Assembly: GCA_030062745.1 (NCBI GenBank)
Contig: CP099846.1
Span: 24,097,701-24,161,700, forward strand
Direction: 5' to 3'
DNA length: 64,000 nt
Origin: Capitulum mitella
Lineage: Eukaryota; Arthropoda; Thecostraca; Pollicipedomorpha; Pollicipedidae
Shown here: positions 1-12,057 of the stretch, piece by piece
Numbering within the stretch: the stretch's first letter is position 1
Layout of the letters: each line of letters starts with the position of its first letter
Made by a program: the position numbers and the translations under genes
Notes under the pieces: model-generated
The model's database searches: none
What the model saw: the letters and a program-made list of their open reading frames with translations, nothing else
What the model was told of the DNA's origin: nothing

Positions 1-102
1 CTGTTCAAATGCAAATCCTCGCGGCGCAATGACGTGCCTCCGTCTCCACTCGACCGGGCCGTGCTGTCGACCGGCCACGTGGCCGAGACTGAGCTGACTT
101 GA
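1..102 (+). CDS. C-terminal end of an unidentified protein (5' partial)
   Basis: Frame 1 is open from the first base to a TGA at 100-102 and encodes 33 residues ending in GHVAETELT. Codon third positions are mostly G or C, like the exons of the KH gene in this window, and the following bases (103-210) are G+C-rich as an adjacent 3' UTR could be. The start of the visible piece (LFKCKSSRRND) is cysteine- and basic-rich, reminiscent of the cytoplasmic tail just after helix 8 of rhodopsin-family receptors, and the acidic end could be a PDZ-type ligand. That identity is only a guess, because the body of the protein lies outside the window. No splice acceptor is visible, so the exon begins upstream. 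Confidence 0.4.
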   Translation: MFKCKSSRRNDVPPSPLDRAVLSTGHVAETELT

Positions 103-920
103 GGAGGGCGGCGCGGGCCCGGTTGGTCCGGCAGTGTGGCGGCGCTGTGACGGTGTTCCGCCGCGTCCCGGTTCCTGATGAGTGGGCCGGAGCATCGCGG
201 CATGACCTCGTGCTCGAGAGTTGTTGTCAGCTTTTGAGGGACGCCGTCATTCGCTGACAGTTTGCTCCAGCGTGTTGTGGCAGGGTTTTACACGCCGGCT
301 GTGCCGGATAATGGGTGGACGAGAATGCCGCGTGATGGCTCGGCTGGGTGATTTGAGTCGGCGCGCCAGGCAGAAGCAAGGACAAACGCTCAGCGACGAG
401 CGACTTTACCCGCTTAATCTCGGCTTGTTTCATTCTTACCAGCTATTGTCCAGACCGACAAAGAGAAATCGTTTAAGAGTGCCAAGGGTAAAAGGTTGTC
501 TCTTTCTCGGTTGCCGTTGACCTTTCTGAGACCCGTTTTCCTGTTCGTGGATCGAATAAGGCAAATAGTGGTCACGTTTTCCACGCTATTGCATTACCTA
601 CAATAGCTGTAGTTTTGTGTTCAAAAAGGGCAACATGTATTTCGCAGCGGACTCGAAGGAGCACTGAGGCATATGTTATTGCATTATCATGATATAGGCG
701 ATGTCTTCAAAATAGGACACAGGTAGAACGACCCACAAAGGAAATAATCTTTATGGCTATAAGATCATTAGGAGGTATTGCAGCGTCGTAATGCGTTGTT
801 GTCCAGATCATATCTGACCCTGTTATCAATGTACTCAATTTATCATTTAATCGCCTTAGCCATAACGTCACAGTTAGCTTCGGCAAACCTGCTCCGTCAC
901 CGCGAATCCCGAGAAGCTTG
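103..920. other. 3' flank/spacer, no gene seen
   Basis: The first 150 bases are G+C-rich and may be 3' UTR of the entering gene. The rest drifts to AT-rich spacer. Short open frames here overlap on both strands and show no family resemblance. Confidence 0.5.
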
Positions 921-924
921 TTGA

Positions 925-1345
925 CCCGCCCGTGCACTAAATGCAGGTCAGCCGTTGCGCAACGGTTGATCACCCGCCTGCACGCTGCACTCCCACCGCG
1001 GCGGGAGCGAACAGGGCGCACGAAGCTTCCACTCCGAGAAGAGCGGCCGCCGCGGCAGCGCCCGGGGCGCCGTCTCTCCTGCCGCGGCCGGCGGCGGCCC
1101 GTGCAATCAGCGTCGAGAGCCTTCAGAAGCATCCTCGCCAATTACGCGGCAATCTACTTTCTTTTTCCGCGGCGGGCGGACGCAGGAAGCGGGGCGCCGT
1201 TTGGCGACGGCGGCCCGCCCGGCCGGCAGCCGGGTCACAGCTGGGTCGCAGCCAGGTCACGCCGGGTCACGGCTTGGACTGGGCGGCGCGGGAGCTGCGG
1301 TGCGGGCGGCGCCGGCTGCCTCTCAGCCGCTCCCAGCTGGGCGGA
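925..1345. other. G+C-rich, CpG-rich island 1
   Basis: A sharply bounded CpG-rich block in AT-leaning spacer. It holds several spaced GGGTCAC/GGTCAC words around 1230-1275. Both strands are open in several frames, which is expected in sequence poor in A and T, so these frames are not called genes. It could be a promoter, enhancer or unannotated 5' UTR; the sequence alone cannot tell. Confidence 0.45.
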
Positions 1346-4300
1346 CGCATCTCGCAACGGGGGGCTTACGAGCGACGTTTGCACGGGAAACTCGAGAGGG
1401 AACGTGGAAGCAAAGCTGCTCGGCACGCCACCCCTTGGCAGCATGATGTGGTTCTGAACGGTGTGCATGCACCATCTGGCCAGGGCAGCTTGAGGTGGAT
1501 TTTGCTTCCAGTTTCTGTCCTGAAACTGCATGAAATGGTCCACCGTTTGTTTCTTTTGCAAAGCTATCTATCGCGAAGGGATTTTTGTTTTGTAAACATT
1601 TTTTGAGGAATCTGTTCAAATGACTCCGCTGAGATGTCCGAAACAGTGAATCCGTTCAAGGCACTATCGATGCCTGCCTTCGGAGGTTGCGACATTCGGT
1701 GTGTATTATAGGCCTATCCCAAATTGACTTCTCAAGTACGAAATACACGAGGTTGTGAAAATTGCGATATTCAGTGAACGTGAATAAATATTCATAGTGG
1801 TTAGGCAATGTTATGCTTTCAGAACTCAGCGTGCGAACGTTTCGGAGTCGAACATGACTCAGTGTGAATCGAACCAGCAAAAGTTTGGAAGTTATCAGCG
1901 ACAGGTTTTCGCGAATGATCTGCATTATCGACGTCGTTGAGAAGAGGCGAAGAACCCGGATGAGGGGATAAGATGACTTTGTTCCAGCCCGATAGTTGTG
2001 AACATGTCCGAAAACCACTACCTTATAAATGACGTTTAGGCACCGTGTCCCAGTTATTGCCACCATAAAAGCGTCTTTAGACACGTTGAATTTCAGCTCG
2101 TTCATAATGTACTTTGTTGATGAATCACATATGTTCCTGTACAGAGGGAAGAAGACATTCCCCTTGCCAGTTTCCAAATAAAACCTATGTGTAACGCATT
2201 GAAAGTATGTCCAAAAAACCTGCAGGTCTCAAAACTATGCAAAGATGGCGAAGCCATTCTAAAATTTTATTGATTTCGCACGAAAATAGAGATTCGAACT
2301 TCAACATATTCTATCCGTAGATTTCCAAACGATCTGTACCCGCACATCCACGTCACGGACGGTTTTCCCACATTGCTCAAATTATTTAATTGTTTTCGTC
2401 ACCAAGCAGGTGGCTTCCGGCGCGTCCGGCACCAGTAAAAGCGAGCATCATCAAGTGAACTCAATTATTATACCTCCCCGACGCCCATAACTGGTAATTT
2501 TTGTTGCCGTCATGTCATCGCATGAACGATAAAGCGACAGGTGATGCATTGAATAATTGGGCGCTCTGTCGTCGGGTTCAGGGGTTTCTTTTGTCCTGCT
2601 GTCCATGATGAGTCATTACAGGTTTCTGAACATCGGTGGAACAAGTTCAGGACATCCAGCGCACGGTAGAAGGTGCCACCGGGGTTCAAGCATTTTAGGG
2701 ACGCTTTCTCTGGGCGATAGATCATCTTTCCCACTACCCGGTCGTCATGTGCACGGGGTATTTTACGCATGGAGTAGGGAAACTTCCACTAGTAGTGCGT
2801 AGACTTGCCAGGTAGGCAGCAGCAATGCGGAAGGAAAACAAATAGTATGGAATGGTTTCTATTCAATCACCAAGTTGGAATGCTGCTCCTGCCCGGCACA
2901 AATGATCTTAAACTACTGCCACTAACGGCATGGCTTCGAAATGGAAGCCATATCAAATTACCGACAGTAAACCTACCAGCAGTAACTACCACCAGACCAG
3001 GCTGGACAAAGGCGGGAAATGAAAAATAGCGGATCAGCAATATAGAGGCGACGTCTGCCGCATACGATATAAAGCGTCATTAACCTGTCCAGTGCGTCCA
3101 CAGGTCAACGGTAAATTAGGTATGCTGCCAAATTGCCTAACCTTTGATCACGTAAATTTCACCGCACCTTTACCGAAATGACCAGGTGCTGCTCGAAATA
3201 GCTTTCGTATTAGTGACTGCAAAAATACGGTGACTAACGGCACGACAGTGCGATGAAGGTTTGTAGTTTGGCAAGTGCTTATCAAATCCTTTCATCCATT
3301 CGCACAACGCATTACGAATTCCGTAACTTTAGTGCCGGTTACAGACTGTCGGACATGCAACATATTTTATTTCGTATTTTTGCAAAAAGCAAAACCGCGA
3401 TTTTGCCTACGATTTGTTACGATTTTCGCAAACGAACCTTTAAAAACTGATTATGAAAAACGATATTCTTTATGCCTATACGCATATATGTATACATAGT
3501 AATATGAATATTAATACACATATCGATACATTTAGTTCACGAACTAAACGTTTCAGCCGTAACCATAGGCCATAGATGGCTTATGACTCGATAGTGATAG
3601 ATTTGTTTATGTTTTGTGTATAAACCAAAGTTTCTCCCGACATAAAAAAATTTGTCTGTTTTGATAATCATGCCAAGGCCCGGGGCCCCATAAAGACGAG
3701 TTTGACTTCATGAAGCCATAAAAGCTACATCGGTCTCGGATACTTTAAATACGTGAAATGAATGGGAAAATAGATCAGACTGTGTCAAGATCTTAGAACT
3801 TTCCAGCACACCTATGTAATGGTTTAAAGCAGAACAGATGGCTTTTATTATCACCGCAGCAACAAGGAAGTTGCGCAGACGTTTAAGGGAGTCCAGTTCG
3901 GCGCTTATTTTATTTTCCTATGTACCTGCGAAACGCTTGATTTCGGCTTAATTATTGCTTGATAATTCATCTAAACTGGCTCGTAAAACTAAGACGGCCA
4001 TGCTGTAGTCGGCTCATTTAAATCAAATTAATCGCAAAATGAGTGGGATTGATGCATTCAGTGTGAGCCGATTGTCGCATTGTTTGGAACAACCCGGGCG
4101 ATGTCGACAATCTCTTATGTCTGCTGAACGCGACGAAGAAATCTTCCACGACGAATGCCGAGGAAGACCACGGGACACAGCGACACGGAACGGAATACAC
4201 GTTCTACATGACAGACCGCATGTTTCTGTGGCCGTCTTGAGGCAGTGTACGTTTATCGTCTTACGCAACGGCTCGCTGGCGAAATCGGGCCTTCAAAGCG

Positions 4301-4470
4301 CCAATCGCATCCATCCAGCATCCATGTAAAACGTCCCAATATCCTGTCAAACGCTCAATTAGCCTTATCTCCACTCAATTTAAATTCACAAAATGAGCGG
4401 AGGAGATGGTTTCCTCGGGATTCCTCGCTCTCGAGAGGTCGCTGATCCATCCCAATTTTCCTCCATTTCG
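1346..4470. other. spacer, no recognisable gene
   Basis: AT-leaning sequence. The only notable open frame is a 173-codon one on the minus strand (2177-1656), long for this composition but with no recognisable domain. AATAAA words occur near 1786 and 2176 without an attached gene. Confidence 0.5.
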
Positions 4471-4474
4471 TGTC

Positions 4475-5020
4475 GCCTGCCCCGGCCAGGCGGAACAGGG
4501 AGGCCGTAAAAACGCCCCGAACATGCGACCGCACCGCCATGCGCGCCGCCGCCGACGCAGCCCGGCCAGAGGCGGCGCGGGTTGTCGACCCGCCGCCGCC
4601 GGCGCCGCGGCCGCCTCTGCGGCGGGAAGCGTGCCCCGTGCCGCTGCGCGCCGCCGGCCGCCGCCCGGCCGACGCGGCCGCGCCCGTGACAAACGACGGC
4701 GCCGCCCCGCGTGAAGGTCACGGCGGCAGCGGCGCTGACCCGTGACCGACGGCGGCCGCTGATCGGAGCGTCGGCCGGCGAGGCGGCCTCGTAACGAACC
4801 TCCCCGGCCGCCCGGGAGCCGCGCGCCGGCCGCCGCCCTCGCAGCGCGCCGGCCGGGCTCGACAGATGCCCGGCGGCGGCGGCGGTCGAGGCGTGTCGAC
4901 GCGCGCCGTGCCGCTCCGACGCGGGGGCGTCTCGGTCAGGGTTCGCGGCGCCGGAGAGTGACGCCGCTCATCGCCGGCCGGCCGGCGCCGGTCCCGGCGC
5001 GGCCGTCACGGCGGCGGCGC
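4475..5020. other. G+C-rich, CpG-rich island 2
   Basis: An extremely G+C-rich block with many GCCGGC and GGCGGC words. Open frames cover both strands and are treated as composition artefacts. It ends exactly where a 24-bp minisatellite begins. Confidence 0.5.
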
Positions 5021-5266
5021 AGCCAAACACGCACTGCTCACCGGAGCCAAACACGCGCTGTCACCAGAGCCGCGGCCAGTATTCACGGGAGCCAGGCACA
5101 GTACTCACTGGAGCCAAATATGCATTATCCACCGTAGCCGAATACACATTATCCACCGAAGCCGAACACGCAATATCCACCGGAGCCAGACACACACTGT
5201 TCACTGGGGCCAGGTGTGCCCTATCTTCCGGAGCCAAACACGCACTGTCTACCGAAGTTAGACACC
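5021..5266. repeat. minisatellite, 24-bp unit, about 10 copies
   Basis: Successive units start with AGCC followed by a CACGCACTGTCCACCG-like tail. Most are exactly 24 bp; two or three early units are 22-23 bp. The 24-bp units keep an open frame on the minus strand (an 8-residue repeat, 5282-5061), a simple consequence of a unit divisible by three. The units are adjacent with no spacers. Confidence 0.85.
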
Positions 5267-5635
5267 GTCGCCAGTCAGACACCTAAAGAGACACATTTTA
5301 CGGAATCCAACAAACGCATCTAAAGACTTAGACAGGTCAGGAGCGCGCTATTAGGGATTTAGTAGGCGAATTATCCACCATTTCTTAGATCCAGGACAAC
5401 GCGCGATGTTTGCCAGATTAACGCAGCCGGACACGCAGTATTTACAGGCCCACTGATCTGGAAAACTATGTTTACGGGCGCGGTCTGGTGGAACGTGCGT
5501 GCTACGCCTCGCAAACACTTGCCGGACAGCACCCACATTATCTCCGGAGAACCGTAACGAAGCCTGCGTTCTCAGTTCGGCGTCAGCGATCGAGAAACAA
5601 GTCCGTGGTCTCGCGAACAGCGTGAACTACGTGCC
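5267..5635. other. spacer, nothing recognised
   Basis: Moderately G+C sequence between the minisatellite and the next island, with no convincing coding or RNA signal. Confidence 0.4.
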
Positions 5636-6040
5636 GCCGGCCGGTCACGCTCGCCGTGATGGGCCCGCACCAGTCGGCGTAGCTGAGCGAGCGGCTGCAC
5701 GCAGGGGCCGCCTCGAACGGGCCTCTCGCGAGGCGCGCGACGCCGGCGGCGCGTGGCCCTGAGAATCAGCAGCGCCCGCCGACGGGCCATACCGCGCCGC
5801 CGGCCGCAGCACAATGGACTCCGGATCGGCGTGTGCATGACACGGCCGGCCCGGGCGGGCCTCCTCCGGGGCCGGCCGCCGCCGCCGGCCGGCTCACTGG
5901 AGGCGGGTCGCGCCCGAACGGGCGCCGGACGCTCCGGACGGGTGCGTACAAGGAGCCAGCCATTGTCGGGCGGCGAACAATGGCCGCCCGCCCGCGGCCG
6001 GCCGGCCGCCGCTCGTTTATGGAGTTTAAACGGACTGCGG
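5636..6040. other. G+C-rich, CpG-rich island 3
   Basis: Another CpG-rich block with many CCGGCC words and open frames on both strands (up to 233 codons on minus) that look like composition artefacts. No splice-bounded exon could be defined. Confidence 0.45.
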
Positions 6041-8425
6041 CTCCTGAAGCATCGGACCCTCGGCACGCACGCCGCGGTCGCCGGCAGAAACTGGTGGCGC
6101 GTGTTGGTTTTTGTTGGGCTCCGAATTATCCTGGTGCTATTGATTACGTGATAATTGATTTTGGGGTTGCGTTCTGGACTATGCACGCGCATTGCACAAG
6201 CCACAGATAGGCTCAGAGTGGCTTGGATACCATCAAAAATGGGTGTAGCGAGTGGTATGCCGTAACAGGGCAATATTTTTCTTTAGACGAAAAACAAATA
6301 AGGCAAAATGGTACTCTTCGCAAATGCCAACAAGGAATGTTAGTAATGGAAAGCGATGTATGACATCGGTAAAAATTAGTGCCAGCTGACCACAAAATAT
6401 TTATTAGAGAACCATTTTCTACGAAGCCCTCATTATGAAATGCAAAGATAGATACACATCTACGCACTTTTGGCTCGCTGACACCAACAGTATCCACTTT
6501 TCAACTCAAGGTGGCCAGCTTTTTCATCGCCGGGGGAAGTCTGTTTAGCATGAATTGCGCAGAAACTTGTTTAATCCCCTTGCCAATTCATGCTTAGGCA
6601 ACAGGGTTTTAGCTTGGCCGCTCTGTGCCTATTTGTATGGTGCCGCGTACCTTTCCTAATAAGCATACATGTTCTGCATAGCTGCATATTATCCATGTCA
6701 TATGAGTCTTGTGCAGATTAGAGCGCTGGATTACTTATAACAGAAGCATGTGGTAATACGGTACCATGTTATTTCTCGGGAGGCTAAATTTCGGTCGATG
6801 CAGTGGCTTTGATTTCCATCGTTCACATAAGTGCGCTATCTCCAAGGACTGGTTTTTGTGTTTGACTTATCTCACGAACACTACTCCAACTGTTTGCAAT
6901 TTGAGACAGGTATAAGCCAGTGGAATGTATAGGAAAATAGAGTTTGGACTTACCTAAATAGACAACACAATACAATCGGGAGCAGATAAAGCTTGCTTTG
7001 CACTGTTGGTAATTGAACCAAAAAAGGCCGCTCAATATCGCCTGAAAGTCGTAAATAGACCAACAGACTGAACAACTGACTTGAGCTAAAAGTGGGAGAA
7101 GGCACAACAAAAAGACATAGGCCCAGAAACGAGGGAGAGAAGGGCTAAACATGGACGTCGGAATCCTAGAGAGGTTCCGAGGTCAGGTACCTCCGCATAA
7201 TTTTGGATATTTAACTTAGCCCGACGGCGCTGCGTATATAAAACAGTTGAACGCGCTTTCCTCGTGGCCGGAACTCTGAAAATATCCTGCTGTTATTGGG
7301 GCCAATGTTTACTTTTTACGGATCTACAAAACTGCGTGGAAAAGACGCTCTACTTATGAGTGCTGTTGCTTCTCGAATCATCCTCCTGTTCTAAATTTCT
7401 AGATTAGCGTGGAAAATTCACCAAAGTGAACAATATACCACCATGTGACACCGTCCGTTAAATTCAGCATGTCGGGAAACAAATATGATAAATAAAAACA
7501 GCTGCACTACTTGGTGACTTCGACTGGGTGTAAGAGTAAATTTGTTGCGACTGACTGGACTGGAAGATAAAATTAATGAAACGTTTTCATGTTTGTGATA
7601 TGCTGAACTACTCATGGCTTCGTGTGCGTACGAGCATTCTTAGACCTGGTATACCACACCAATTTGGGGGCCATTTCTTTCTACGCTGCACTACAGGACG
7701 GACGTAAATATTTCCCATCCCTGCCAAGGTAGCCGCCCCACCTACCTCTTATGCTCATTAACCCGTGCGTGAAGTTATTACTTATCAGCAGCAACCACAC
7801 ATGCTAGCATCAAATGTCATGTACTCGCAAAATAACGGTTTAAAAGTCCATCAATGATTATATGCAGGGGTTTCTTCTGTAGTTCAAGCAACAGGCGCGA
7901 TTTACATCTGAGCTCGCTTACAAAACCCGTAAAACAACTGATGCTGGAAGAGATACACCGCTCCAGCATGGGCTTCGTTAGAGTTTAAGACTGCGTAAGG
8001 GTAGATGACCACATAACTCGTAATACGTGTCGTTTTAAAACGACTGAATTATGCGCCAGGGGAGGGTCTTGGACATAATGAGGCTCATTTAAGTTGTCTG
8101 GGAAACAGCAGCAGGATACCGCAAACATTCTTTGAGCCACCAGCAGATGCATATCGAACAGAATTACTGCTGAGACTAGACTCAGAAGAGTAGCGACACT
8201 TGCTTTAGACCGAACTAGCAGGGCTTGCCAGAGAGTTGTGTTACGTTTCTCCATGCCATCGTGGACTGGCTGCAATTATCCTCGCTGGAAATGCTCCTTC
8301 GTGTGGGCAGGCTGCGTTAAGTGCACATTAAACGCACGAAGGGCGTGCCAGCCAACGCGAACGCGAAGGGATAAGTGCACCCAATCCCCGTTAACAGCTA
8401 GTTCGCGCCCGTAAAAAGGGCGGGG
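6041..8425. other. spacer, no recognisable gene
   Basis: AT-leaning sequence with short random-looking frames only; no repeat family seen elsewhere in the window was recognised here. Confidence 0.5.
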
Positions 8426-8429
8426 AGTT

Positions 8430-9085
8430 CACCGTGACCGCGCACTTCGTAAACGTTCCCAACTCCTACGCTCGTCCATCTTCGCATCCAGCGGCCTCGT
8501 CTGCCGCGGCAGCTCGCCAGCGCGTCGGTCCCCACTCCGGAGGACGCCACTCACCTCTCCTCCGGCGGGCTCCTCGCCAACTCCGGCAGTGGTCAGCGGA
8601 GTCCGTCTCAGCACGTGGACCCGCCGGCTCGCGCGGCGAGAGAGCGCGGCGCGCTCCGGCGGCCGGCGCTGCTCGGCGGCGACTCTGACGCGGCGGCGGC
8701 GGCGGCGGCGCGCCCGCGCGGCTGTTCACCTGCGCCGGACGGAGCGCGAGTGGCGGCGGCGGCGGCGGCGGCGCCCCAGCGCGCGCGATTCTGGGTCACG
8801 CTCGGCGCGCCCGAACGTTGATCCTCGGCTCTTCCTGGCGCGACGCGGCGCGGCAAGGCCGGCGGTTTCACTCTTGTTGGGCCCGCCGGACCCCGCGAGA
8901 GTGGCGGTCACTTTTTACGCCGCCCCCCGGGGGTGAGGCGATCTGGTGTCGCGGACTTTCTCCCGCGCCGTGCGGAGTCCGCGCCCAGAAAGGTAGCGGG
9001 ATAAGGATCGCGGGTGAAAGAGCTCCCGCGCTGCCTCCCGCATCTTCATCAGCGCCGCACAAAAAGTGTTTGGGAGCTCTGGACA
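8430..9085. other. G+C-rich island 4 with CGG-triplet runs
   Basis: A CpG-rich block containing two uninterrupted GGC/CGG runs of about seven to eight triplets (about 8690-8710 and 8752-8773). Frames are open on both strands and none resembles a known protein. A promoter or 5' UTR is possible but unproven. Confidence 0.5.
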
Positions 9086-10865
9086 GCTGTGAGGCGGACG
9101 GCGTGGCATTGAGGCTAATAGCCTGGGCATTATGTTACTCATAAGGTAGCACTTGGAATGAAGCAATTTACATTCAGAGACCCAATTTCAAAATATCTCG
9201 GCAGGCGCACATGAATGTAATTCATTTACCTGTCGTGAGCAAACATGCAGTTCGCCAAGTGTCTACCAAAACCACTGACGCTGATACAAATTCCTTCCAA
9301 CATTTTCCCGGCACTGAATCTTGCAACAGTGCCTGCGACGTGTCATGGTATGCTTGAACGAGCCGGCAAGGCGATCATTTTCTCGACAGCGCTTGAGAAC
9401 TGCTGCTCAGAGCGGGTCACACTGGCTGCATGCGCAACCACAGATCGTTGGCTTCTCAGCCTGGTGCGACGAGAGGAAAAGGTAGACGCCCGCCGGAACG
9501 CCGTCAGCACCGAACAACACTGAACCGGGCGTCGCACGTACCAAACAGCTTTGCAGTCTCAGCCAGCGTCAGCCCCTACCGTCCCGTGCGTGATGGAACG
9601 AAGAAAGCGAAGCTGGATTCCCGTCAGCCGCCGACGGAAAGAAGCCTCCTCAATCCGATCTCTCCTAACACCCCATGATTGAAAATGCCCCTGGTGGAGG
9701 GTGAAACGGCAAGGTAAGCGTTCGAGGCATCCACAATGACTGCGCAAGCAGTATCCACAACAATGCCCCGCCTCAGATGTGCCGGGTGAGAGTAGCATGG
9801 GTGGGAGAAGGCGATCTTGGTACACATCATTCCATAGTCCAATGACCACGGTGAACCAGGCGGAGACTGCAGTTTGGCACAGGAGCATAACCCAACCCTA
9901 TTTCGAAACCATGACTCGCAAATGACACGGACGATTACGTCAAAAATGATCAGAAACTTCTCGGAAATCAGGTCGCTTTCGACGTCCTTTGACCCAAAGG
10001 CCGTCCGGGCCTGAAAAACTTCTTTAGGAACTCCTAAATGATTCATAGGAGGTCAGCGGAATAATGTCTGGGTCTCTCGAGTGACGCAGACTGTACTTGA
10101 AGTTACACGCCGGATTTCATTACCTGTGAAGACAAAAGACTTGACAAAAGCCGTACTACCAGATTACTAGATATTTACGAACTTATGGGCTGTGTTGTTT
10201 AAGCCGCTTTGCTGAGGGTCAGCATTAAGGAGGAATGTGCGTGCTGCCGGATCCCATTTTCTGTCAATCAGTGGCAAAAACGCAACAGCTCTCCGCATGC
10301 CGTCAAAACAAGTGTGAGCACCTTCCCGATTTCCTGTCAAGGATTGCCGTGTTTTCGTGCTTGCTATTCGGAAAGCTAATTCTCCTTATCATTTGCCGGA
10401 AAAACACTGATCACGCTTCCTCTCCCACGCCCAAGCCTGAGGGCCGGGGTGGGGAACCATTCCAAACCTTCAAATACCTTAGGGTCACGGGAGAACAAGG
10501 CAGCCATAATGATATCCCGCTAAACCGAGTCTGAAGGGATACTTGATTTAAGAACATTTTTTTGTCTAAGACGAATTCCCACCTGTCGTTACGGTCATGC
10601 GGTCATCACGGTCATGCGCTGTGAAGAGCGCGAATCTCGGAAACAGTCCTCCCCTTCCGTTGAAATAGGTCATTATCAGAGCATGAGAAAGCAAAAATGG
10701 CCTTAATGGCTCTCGGATTTCCGGCAAGATTATAGGAAAAGAACAACGTAATTATGCAACGGGAGTAAATTGTTTTAAAATGTATGCATTGATGTTTGAC
10801 TATTGCGCATTTGCTGCTCTAAAGTCACTCGAATCAAACAGTAATCCACCCGTTAGAAATATTCG
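9086..10865. other. spacer, no recognisable gene
   Basis: The longest frame is 140 codons on the minus strand (10046-9624), overlapped by a 109-codon frame in another phase. Neither shows a recognisable domain. A short GAACT pentamer run lies at about 10872-10890. Confidence 0.45.
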
Positions 10866-10915
10866 TAAGTAAACTGAACTGAACTGAACTTTCGGCTCTC
10901 GAACATATTCAGGAC

Positions 10916-10917
10916 CT

Positions 10918-10958
<41 letters not shown>

Positions 10959-11020
10959 CATACATGTATGTATATATATATATATATATATCTATATATA
11001 TATATCTATATATCTATATA

Positions 11021-11053
<33 letters not shown>
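10916..11053. repeat. (CA)n-(TA)n microsatellite
   Basis: A CA run (10916 to about 10944) passes directly into a long TA run with occasional TC or TG interruptions. It borders the left arm of the inverted-repeat element at 11,078; a second TA run borders the right arm. Confidence 0.95.
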
Positions 11054-11055
<2 letters not shown>

Positions 11056-11214
11056 GCAAGTTTCATTAAAAACATTAGCGTATTCGGCGTTGGTTACCTT
11101 TTTTTGGTGCGTTCAAGTTTTCGCATAATATTCTTCGCTTCATTGGCGTGTTCGTCTGGAACGGTGCACGCACAATTACGTCACTCATTTTATATCTTTA
11201 TTCATATTAATACC

Positions 11215-11246
11215 GACGTTTCGTCCTATCCTAAGACATTTTCAAG
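11215..11246 (-). ncRNA. hammerhead-ribozyme-like motif, left arm (degenerate)
   Basis: Mirror copy of the motif in the right arm. The stem reads GTCTTA-GGA-TAGGAC, so one A-U pair has become G-U while pairing is kept; GAAACGTC follows. The core strand is altered in the same way. Confidence 0.35.
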
Positions 11247-11749
11247 AAATAAGTATTTGTGTCCGAGTCTTTCCAGCATTATTCAACTTCGCTCTCACGC
11301 AATATATGCAATACATTTTCCATTTTTGAGCGCTTTTCTCTGTATCGTATTCTGTAAAGGCAGACACATGTATAGATACAATATACACATTCTGCACACG
11401 TCACCGTGTATTTCGGCTATTACCACCTGTTAATGCTATGGCCCAGCGGCGGAACATCATAGAAGGGACAGCGTTCCGCGTGCGTTAATTTGTCTGTTGG
11501 CAACAACAAGCTGTATGATGTTGATGTATGATGTATGATGTTACGCCGCTGAGCCATAGCATAAACAGGCGGTAATAACCGGAATCCACGGTAACGTGTG
11601 CAGAATGTATAGGTTGTATCTATACACGCGTCTGCCTTTGAGGAATACGGCACACAGAAAAACGCCCAGACAATGGAAAATGTATTGTATATATAGCGCG
11701 AGAGCGAAGCCGAATAATGTTGGAAAGACCTGGACACAGTTACTTATTT

Positions 11750-11781
11750 CTTGAAAATGTCTTAGGATAAGACGAAACGTC
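11750..11781 (+). ncRNA. hammerhead-ribozyme-like motif, right arm (degenerate)
   Basis: TTGAAAAT is followed by a perfect 6-bp hairpin GTCTTA-GGA-TAAGAC and then GAAACGTC. This matches the order core strand, stem II, GAAA, stem III of a hammerhead, but the CUGANGA core is altered, so this copy is probably inactive. Confidence 0.35.
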
Positions 11782-11994
11782 AATATCAATATGAATAAAG
11801 ATATAGAATGAGTGACGTAATTGTGCGTTTCTTAATTATAATGACCCCAGGCACCTTTCTAAACGAGCACACCAGTGAACCAAAGAACATAATCCGAAGA
11901 CTTGAACGCATCCAAAAAAAGATAACCAACGCCGAATTCGCTGTTGTTTGTAAGGAAACTGGCATATCCAATAATCTTCTGCCTAAGTTCTCAA

Positions 11995-11995
<1 letters not shown>

Positions 11996-12052
<57 letters not shown>
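11996..12052. repeat. (TA)n microsatellite
   Basis: An almost pure TA run that borders the right arm of the inverted-repeat element. Confidence 0.95.

Positions 12053-12057
<5 letters not shown>

Larger units (their letters stand above)
11078..11943. mobile_element. Penelope-like inverted-repeat element remnant
   Basis: Two arms (11078-11461 and 11534-11943) are imperfect reverse complements across a loop of about 72 bp. The right arm reads outwards on plus and encodes, at about 11893-11985, a segment beginning IIRRLERIQKKITNAEF and ending LLPKF. That resembles the region ahead of the reverse transcriptase domain in Penelope-like retroelements, where basic heptads precede an L-x-P-x-F motif. 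The left arm holds the same start on minus. Each arm also carries a hairpin followed by GAAACGTC, as in hammerhead ribozymes of Penelope-like terminal repeats. Seen: the inverted repeat and motifs. Inferred: the family. Both ends run into TA microsatellites, and no reverse transcriptase catalytic domain is present. Confidence 0.55.

Noticed and set aside
1849-1900. tRNA gene suggested by GGTTCGATTC on the minus strand
   Set aside because: No matching A box, acceptor stem or cloverleaf could be formed around it.
5021-5266. Possible CRISPR-like array (24-bp repeats)
   Set aside because: Units are directly adjacent with no unique spacers, and the sequence is eukaryotic. It is a minisatellite.
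5572-6273. 233-codon minus-strand frame
   Set aside because: It spans a CpG-rich island where stop codons are rare on all frames; composition is Arg/Ala/Pro-rich and competing frames are equally open.
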